From Halobaculum saliterrae (GTDB lineage: Archaea > Halobacteriota > Halobacteria > Halobacteriales > Haloferacaceae), in assembly GCF_009831625.1 (NCBI RefSeq), contig NZ_WUUS01000008.1:124001-188000 (forward strand): 64,000 nucleotides of DNA, written 5' to 3'. Within the stretch, counting starts at the first letter, position 1. Each line of letters begins with the position of its first letter. The position numbers and the translations under genes were made by a program. This document shows, one piece after another, positions 58,990 to 64,000 of the stretch. The notes below the pieces were generated by a model. That model saw nothing but the letters and a program-made list of their open reading frames with translations, was not told the DNA's origin and did not search any database.

Positions 58990-59748
58990 GTGACCGCCGC
59001 GCAGCTGACGTTGGTGCAGATCGACAACTACGGCCCGTGGACAGTGACGCCGGAGCCCCGTCGGGAGATGGACCTCCAGACCCTCCAGTCGCGTCTCTTC
59101 GCGGACCTGGCACAGTACATCGGCAACCGCGGCGGGTACGTCTTCTTCACCCGCTTCGACAACATGGTCGCCGTGACGAACGGGCTCGACCGGCGGGACC
59201 ACGAACTGCTTCAGGAGTCCGTGGGGAACCGATACCCCGTCACCGTGAGCCTCGGCGTCGGCGTCGACGAGGTGCCGATCGAGGCTCTGGAGACCGCGAC
59301 CGAGCGCGTGCAGGCGGCCGGCTCCGCGCAGTCGTCGGACCGCAGCGAGGCGCTCGCCGGCGAGTTCCGCGACGGCGACGACGAGGGCGAGGGGGACGTG
59401 CACGTCGCGCACTTCGACGTGAACGACGCGACCGGCAAGTACACCGACCGGCTCAACGAGTTCGACTCGTTCATCAACATCGAGCAGGGGTACGCCTCGC
59501 TGATGAAGTACATGCGCGAGGAGCACGGCGCGCTCTCCTTCTTCGTCGGCGGCGACAACGTCATCGCCGCGTGCCCGGACCTCTCACACGACGAGTACAT
59601 GGGCGCCATCGACCACGTGGCCGCGGACGCCGACGTCCAACTCAAGGTCGGCGTCGGCTCGGGCGAGACCCCCCACGAGGCCGGCTACGCCGCGAAACAC
59701 GCCCTCGAGGACTGCCGGTACGAGGGCACGCTCGTCGAGTTCGCCTGA
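58990..59748 (+). CDS. gch3: GTP cyclohydrolase III
   Basis: 252 residues from a GTG at 58990, chosen because the conserved start QLTLVQIDNYGPWTVTPEPR follows it directly; an ATG at 58960 would add ten Arg-rich residues. LQSRLFADLAQYIGNRGGYVFFTRFDNMVAVTNG and HGALSFFVGGDNVIAACPDL are the two ferredoxin-like halves of the archaeal type III enzyme. It opens GTP to 2-amino-5-formylamino-6-ribosylaminopyrimidinone phosphate in riboflavin and F420 synthesis, using Mg2+. The next gene starts 116 bases on. Confidence 0.92.
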   Translation: MTAAQLTLVQIDNYGPWTVTPEPRREMDLQTLQSRLFADLAQYIGNRGGYVFFTRFDNMVAVTNGLDRRDHELLQESVGNRYPVTVSLGVGVDEVPIEALETATERVQAAGSAQSSDRSEALAGEFRDGDDEGEGDVHVAHFDVNDATGKYTDRLNEFDSFINIEQGYASLMKYMREEHGALSFFVGGDNVIAACPDLSHDEYMGAIDHVAADADVQLKVGVGSGETPHEAGYAAKHALEDCRYEGTLVEFA

Positions 59749-59864
59749 ATCCCCGTTCTGCCGACCCTACTCGTCCGAGCGCCGCCCGCCCGATCCTCCT
59801 CTCCCGAGAACCCGCCCGTCCGGCACCGACACGGTTGTGTCCCCGGAACCCCGAGCCACCGGCC

Positions 59865-60746
59865 ATGAGCGATCCCGACTCCGAACCGCCGCCGGCGATG
59901 GACCCGTCTGAGGCCCGCCGCGACCGCGCTCGGGCGAGTCTGCTCGGGCTGGCCTGCGGCGACGCGCTCGGCCGCCCCGTCGCCGGGGAACCCGCGGCAG
60001 CCGTCCGCGACCGCTACGGCCGCGTGACCGAGATGCTCGGCGCGGACGGCCGTCGGGCGGGGACGACCACCGCTCCCACGGCCGCCGCCGTCGCGGCCGC
60101 CGACCGACTTCTCGACCGATCCGGGGGTCCCCAGTCGATCCCTCCGACTGGCTCCGGATCGGCGACGGATGCCGCGTCGCTCCTCGCCGGCGTCCCCTAC
60201 GGCGTTCTCACGGGGGACGCCGAGGACCGGGCGGCAGCGGCAGCCGAGGGCGCCGCCTCGACCGGGGCGGCCGTCGGAGCCGACGCGACGGAACCGGCAG
60301 CTGCGCTCGCGGTGATCGTCGGCGAACTCGTCGACGGCGAGTCGGTCGCGGATGCGGTGTCGACGGCGATGGCCGTCGCCGTGGCGCGCGACGCCCCGGT
60401 CACGCTGCGGGAGAGCCTGTCGGTCGTCGGCGACCGCGGCGCCGTCGCCATCGATCCTCACGGCGACCGGTCGGCGACGTTCGAGACCGCGCTCCACGAG
60501 GCGGTCGCCGCGGACGACGCGGAGGAGGCGATCGTCTCGGCGGTGAGCCGCGGGGGCAACGCGAGCGCGCTCGGCGCCGTCGCCGGCGCGGTCGCGGGTG
60601 CGCGCTTCGGCACGGACGCGGACGCGATCCCCCCGCGCTGGCTGAACGAGCTCGACGCGACGGAGGAGTACGCCGCGCTCGCCGACGCGCTCGTGGAGTC
60701 CGAAGTCGCGGCCCTGATCGGCACCGACGTGGACACGGACCTCTGA
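59865..60746 (+). CDS. ADP-ribosylglycohydrolase-fold protein lacking metal ligands
   Basis: 293 residues from the ATG at 59865. The start SLLGLACGDALGRP and the C-terminal pattern GAVAGAVAGARFG fit the ADP-ribosylglycohydrolase (DraG) helical fold. The metal-binding Asp residues are missing, however: the position of the TDDT motif reads TTTAPT, and the GGDTDT motif reads GGNASA. It is therefore probably inactive as a glycohydrolase, or binds rather than cleaves. It has many Ala and acidic residues. It follows gch3 on the same strand and precedes the PHP gene. Confidence 0.7.
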   Translation: MSDPDSEPPPAMDPSEARRDRARASLLGLACGDALGRPVAGEPAAAVRDRYGRVTEMLGADGRRAGTTTAPTAAAVAAADRLLDRSGGPQSIPPTGSGSATDAASLLAGVPYGVLTGDAEDRAAAAAEGAASTGAAVGADATEPAAALAVIVGELVDGESVADAVSTAMAVAVARDAPVTLRESLSVVGDRGAVAIDPHGDRSATFETALHEAVAADDAEEAIVSAVSRGGNASALGAVAGAVAGARFGTDADAIPPRWLNELDATEEYAALADALVESEVAALIGTDVDTDL

Positions 60747-60816
60747 GGATCGGGCGGTCGTGAAGCGGTGGCACGGGTCCCGAAGATTCGTGAGGGGGGC
60801 CGCCCTCGACCCCGTC

Positions 60817-61605
60817 GTGTACCACGACTACCACGTCCACTCGACGTACTCGGACGGGTACTTCATCGAGTTCATGGCGGACGCCGCCGCGGAGGCGGGG
60901 CTGTCCGGGATCGGCATCGCGGACCACTGCGTCGTCTCGGAGGAGTCGGCGGAGGACCGCTACCGCCGCGAGATGGGGTTCAACCTCGATCTCACCTACG
61001 AACGCCGCCGCGACGCGATCGAGCGACTGCGCGACCGCGTTGACGTGCGCCTGTTCGACGCTGTGGAGTTGGACTACGAGCCCCGCGACGAGGCCGCGAT
61101 CGCGTCGTTTCTCGACGAGGCGGGGTTCGACTACGCGATCGGGAGCGTCCACGACCTGGAGGACGTGAACGTCCACGTTCGCGACTACTTCGCGGACAAG
61201 TCCGAACCGGAGCGTCGCGCCCTCGTCGACGAGTACTTCGAGAAGTTGGTCGCGCTCGCCGAGTCGGAGCTGTTCGCGATCGCGGCGCATCCGGACCTCG
61301 TGGAGCGCAATCCCGCCCTGCGCGGGCTCGCGACCCGCGAGCACTACGAGCGCGCGGCCGCGGCGTTCGCGGAGTCGCGGACCGTCCCCGAACTCAACGC
61401 CGGGCGGGTGCTCGACGAGTACGGCGAGTTCCATCCCACGCCGGGGTTCCTCGACGCGCTGGCCGACCACGACGTCGCCGTCGCGGTGGGGACGGACAGC
61501 CATCGGCCCGACGTGATCGCCCCCCGCGTGGAGCGCATCGAGGCGGAGCTGTCGGAGCGCGGACTGGAGCCGGTACGGGTGGTTGACGGAGCGGAAACGG
61601 CCTGA
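60817..61605 (+). CDS. PHP-domain phosphoesterase (histidinol-phosphatase-like)
   Basis: 262 residues from a GTG at 60817; other GTGs at 60760 and 60790 are in frame. The PHP domain is clear: YHDYHVHSTYSDG (metal ligands), IADHCVV, VELDYEP, AIGSVHDLED, IAAHPDLVERN and VAVGTDSHRPD. It is likely a metal-dependent phosphatase; it could be a HisK-type histidinol phosphatase or a related enzyme. The neighbouring genes do not fix the role. Confidence 0.82.
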   Translation: MYHDYHVHSTYSDGYFIEFMADAAAEAGLSGIGIADHCVVSEESAEDRYRREMGFNLDLTYERRRDAIERLRDRVDVRLFDAVELDYEPRDEAAIASFLDEAGFDYAIGSVHDLEDVNVHVRDYFADKSEPERRALVDEYFEKLVALAESELFAIAAHPDLVERNPALRGLATREHYERAAAAFAESRTVPELNAGRVLDEYGEFHPTPGFLDALADHDVAVAVGTDSHRPDVIAPRVERIEAELSERGLEPVRVVDGAETA

Positions 61606-61623
61606 AAAACCGGGTCGCCGGCG

Positions 61624-61911
61624 TTACTGGATGTGGCCTTCCTCGCGAAGCTGCTGGGCGTCGTCGGACTCGTAGCGCCAGACGACCTCGGCCTTCTCGT
61701 CCTGCCAGTCCCACGGCTCGGCGATGACGATGTCGCCCTCCTTGACCCACGTTCGGAACCGCATCCGGCCGGGGATCCGGCCCATGCGCTCCTCTCCGTC
61801 CGCACAGCGAAGCGTGACGCGCCGGCCGCCGAGCATGTCGGTGACGGTGGCGAACACCTGGTTGTCGTCGGGCATCCTGAGTGGCTTCCGGTTTCCTGTG
61901 TCGTCGCTCAT
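61624..61911 (-). CDS. eif1A: Translation initiation factor aIF1A
   Basis: 95 residues from the ATG at 61911; the ATG at 61917 would add two. The OB fold reads [36 protein letters not shown] with a basic face and [22 protein letters not shown] following. It binds the A site of the small ribosomal subunit during initiation. The minus-strand TATA box lies about 26 bases before the 61911 start, which favours it. Confidence 0.93.
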   Translation of the reverse strand: MSDDTGNRKPLRMPDDNQVFATVTDMLGGRRVTLRCADGEERMGRIPGRMRFRTWVKEGDIVIAEPWDWQDEKAEVVWRYESDDAQQLREEGHIQ

Positions 61912-61933
61912 GGCCATCGGTAGGTGACCGAGT

Positions 61934-61941
61934 GGGATAAG
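61934..61941 (-). promoter_or_regulatory. TATA box of eif1A
   Basis: On the minus strand ACTTATCC is centred about 26 bases before the ATG at 61911, favouring that start and a leaderless transcript. Confidence 0.5.
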
Positions 61942-62278
61942 TACGTGTATTCGATCGGCGCCCGACGCCGGCGTCGGTGGTCGGTTACCCCGTTCCCGAC
62001 CGCCTGAATCCCTCGGTGGACACGGCGATCGACGGGTGGAGGAGCCGGGTGAGGCCGAGTCGGTGGGTGTTGGTGAGAGCCGAGTCGACGGGCGGCGGTC
62101 GGCGATGGGTCGGTTCCATGAGAGCGGATCGCCGGCCGCGAGGAACCGAGTCGGCGGCCGAGTCCCGCGGTTTTCGCTCGTCCGCTAAAACTCCGTTTAG
62201 GGAGGCTTTTTCCCGCGTGGACCCATACCGGTAAGTGATGACCGCACTCGCGACGACGATTCACGTCGGTGATGACCG
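61942..62278 (+). other. Divergent intergenic region upstream of psmA
   Basis: About 340 bases with no convincing gene. Most is GC-rich. At 62185-62200 there is an imperfect inverted repeat CTAAAAC-TCC-GTTTAG with TATA-like right arm, followed by a T-run, likely the psmA promoter with a leader of about 50 bases. Confidence 0.4.
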
Positions 62279-63034
62279 ATGAGGGGGAACGACCAGCAGG
62301 CCTACGACCGCGGTACGTCGCTGTTCTCCCCCGACGGCCGGATCTATCAGGTCGAGTACGCCCGCGAGGCCGTCTCGCGCGGCGCGCCCTCGGTCGGCGT
62401 TCGAACGAGCGAGGGTGTCGTGCTCGCAGCGCAGGCGCAGGCGTCCTCCTCGCTGATGGAGTCGGAATCGATCGAGAAGCTCCACAAGCTCGACGAGCAC
62501 GTCGGGACCGCCAGCGCCGGCCACGTCGCCGACGCCCGTCAGCTCATCGACTACGCGCGTCGGATGGCGCAGGGGAACCGCCTGCGGTTCCAGGAGCCGG
62601 TCGGCGTCGAGACGCTGACGAAGTACATCACCGACCACATTCAGGAGAACACCCAGCGCGGCGGCACGCGCCCGTACGGCGCCGCGCTCCTCATCGGCGG
62701 CTTCGAGGACGGTGTCCCGCGCCTGTTCGGCGCCGACCCCTCGGGGACGCCCCACGAGTGGAAGGCGACCGCCATCGGCGGCTCCAGACAGGAGATCCAG
62801 GAGCTGCTGGAGGACGAGTGGGACGAGGACCTCACGCTCGACGACGGCATCGGGCTCGCGCTGCGCGCGCTGTTCGAGATCAACGACGAGCTCACCGCGG
62901 ACGACGTGTCGCTCTCGACGGTCTCGGCCGACGGCTACACCGCCTTCACCGCGGACGAGATCGCGGACCTCGTCGAGGGTCTCGACCTGGCCACCGACGA
63001 GGACGCGGACGGCGACGAAGACGACGAGGAGTAA
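62279..63034 (+). CDS. psmA: Proteasome subunit alpha
   Basis: 251 residues. The signature YDRGTSLFSPDGRIYQVEYAREAV is the conserved alpha-type N-terminus that gates the 20S core. GVVLAAQAQ, HVADARQLIDYARR and GALL-type segments (GAALLIGGF) follow. The C-terminus is a long acidic tail (DEDADGDEDDEE), lacking the N-terminal nucleophile of beta subunits. It forms the outer rings of the 20S proteasome. An ATG at 62272 is out of frame. It is the only proteasome gene in the window. Confidence 0.93.
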   Translation: MRGNDQQAYDRGTSLFSPDGRIYQVEYAREAVSRGAPSVGVRTSEGVVLAAQAQASSSLMESESIEKLHKLDEHVGTASAGHVADARQLIDYARRMAQGNRLRFQEPVGVETLTKYITDHIQENTQRGGTRPYGAALLIGGFEDGVPRLFGADPSGTPHEWKATAIGGSRQEIQELLEDEWDEDLTLDDGIGLALRALFEINDELTADDVSLSTVSADGYTAFTADEIADLVEGLDLATDEDADGDEDDEE

Positions 63035-63233
63035 CGCGACCTCCGCCGACCCGACCGCGACGCGGTCCGATCCGGTTCCCGTTCTTCCGATCCGCGCCCC
63101 GTAGACGGCGACGGCGCTGTCGGCGCTTGAGATCACGCTGTCGACAGCGACGGCTCCATTGTCGCCGGCAACAGCGACGACCCCATCGCCGCCGACCGAC
63201 CGATTCAACCGCGACGGCGTCGTACAGCGGACG

Positions 63234-64000
63234 ATGACCGAGGACGCGCTCGCGACGACGCTCGATCGGATCCGGGTGTTCCCGATCAAGTCGCTCGACG
63301 GAGTCGACGTGGACGCCGCCGAGCTTGCGCCGGGAGGCGGGCTCTCGCGGGACCGGGAGTTCGCCCTGGTCGACGCCGACGGCGACTACGTGAACGGAAA
63401 GAACGAGCGGCGGATCCACCGCGTGTCCGCGTCGTTCGACCTCGACGCGCGGACCGTCACGCTGGACGCCCCGCACGACGCCGACGCCCCCGCGGCCGCG
63501 GCGTTCGACCTCGACGACCCCGTCGACCGGGAGGAGATCGCGTCGTGGGTCGGGGAGTTCCTCGGCTACGACGTGGATCTGATCGGCGAGCGAACGGGCG
63601 GCTACCCTGACGACACGAAGCTGACGGGACCGACGGTGGTATCGCTTGGGACGCTCCGCGAGGTCGCCTCGTGGTTCGACGGCGTGGGCGTCGACTCGAT
63701 GCGCCGGCGCCTCCGCGCGAACGTCGAACTCGCGAGCGATGAGCCGTTCGCCGAGGACCGACTCGTCGCCGACCTCGGCGAGCGGGTTCGCGTCCGCGTC
63801 GGCGACGCCGAGCTGTTCGGGGTGAACCCCTGCCAGCGCTGCGTCGTCCCCTCTCGAAACCCCGACACAGGGACGGAACTCGACGGCTTCCGAACCCGAT
63901 TCATCGAGCGACGCGAGGAGACGATGCCCGACTGGAGCGGCGGCGACCGCTTCGACCACGCCTTCCGGCTGATGGTGAACACGGTCGTTCCCGAGGGGAG
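63234..64000 (+). CDS. MOSC-domain protein (3' partial)
   Basis: The frame is open from the ATG at 63234 to the window end (255 codons visible). The N-terminal MOSC_N beta barrel begins LDRIRVFPIKSLDGVDVDAAEL. A MOSC core follows with GLSRDREFALVDADGDYVNG and the conserved Cys in VNPCQRCVVPSRNPDTG. MOSC proteins bind or transfer molybdenum cofactor sulfur. It could support the molybdenum hydroxylase at 10348, but that is distant. The C-terminus is outside the window. Confidence 0.82.
   Translation, partial: MTEDALATTLDRIRVFPIKSLDGVDVDAAELAPGGGLSRDREFALVDADGDYVNGKNERRIHRVSASFDLDARTVTLDAPHDADAPAAAAFDLDDPVDREEIASWVGEFLGYDVDLIGERTGGYPDDTKLTGPTVVSLGTLREVASWFDGVGVDSMRRRLRANVELASDEPFAEDRLVADLGERVRVRVGDAELFGVNPCQRCVVPSRNPDTGTELDGFRTRFIERREETMPDWSGGDRFDHAFRLMVNTVVPEG

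Overview
The window looks like the chromosome of an extremely halophilic archaeon (class Halobacteria). Base composition is close to 70% GC and the encoded proteins are very acidic. Several promoters have a TATA-like box about 25-30 bases before the start codon, which fits leaderless transcripts. The gene content is archaeal: 20S proteasome alpha subunit, aIF1A, aMBF1, archaellin, pyruvate:ferredoxin oxidoreductase PorAB, GTP cyclohydrolase III, a short-form triosephosphate isomerase and a Tat-exported subtilase. Genus cannot be fixed from sequence reading alone. I saw no rRNA, tRNA, CRISPR array, transposase or prophage.

Layout. 1-2356: end of an ABC-2 export operon whose first permease carries a PrsW-like protease domain. 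2412-15543: an Rsm22-type methyltransferase, three aromatic amino acid genes (tyrA, aroA, aroC), an M24 peptidase, an iron-containing alcohol dehydrogenase family protein, a lone molybdenum hydroxylase large subunit and a cytochrome P450. 15586-19779: an envelope block of a DsbA-like lipoprotein without active-site cysteines, a low-GC CAP-domain lipoprotein and a 905-residue PKD-repeat protein. 20098-23495: porA-porB-lrpA1. 23608-33000: sensor kinase, DNA polymerase IV, DehI-like protein, a KhtTU-like K+/H+ antiporter pair, a HerA-like ATPase and a subtilase. 33252-38172: HflX, two unknowns, and a translationally coupled operon hisC, Fap7-type kinase, CDP-alcohol phosphatidyltransferase.

38302-41633 holds the most unusual locus. 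A DUF7504-like protein with a degraded P-loop is followed 4 bases later by a 780-residue protein with a CHAT (caspase-like) His/Cys dyad. A 45-residue single-membrane-segment peptide is encoded convergently and overlaps the CHAT gene's 3' end. I read this as a candidate protease-effector, signalling or defence module.

41790-47494: aMBF1, tpiA, an FAH-family hydrolase, an isolated archaellin, and the start of an alpha-glucan cluster (malQ, glycosyltransferase). The cluster continues to 54837 with a DSPYQ-repeat protein, a GH13 amylase and a tandem-GH15 glucoamylase. 55000-64000: mostly single housekeeping genes (NUDIX, metallo-beta-lactamase hydrolase, OsmC, DJ-1/PfpI, HAD-IIA phosphatase, gch3, an ADP-ribosylglycohydrolase homologue lacking its metal ligands, PHP phosphoesterase, aIF1A, psmA) and a MOSC protein cut by the window end.

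Family calls rest on motifs read by eye. No database search was run. Very long antisense frames over most genes are by-products of high GC and were left out.
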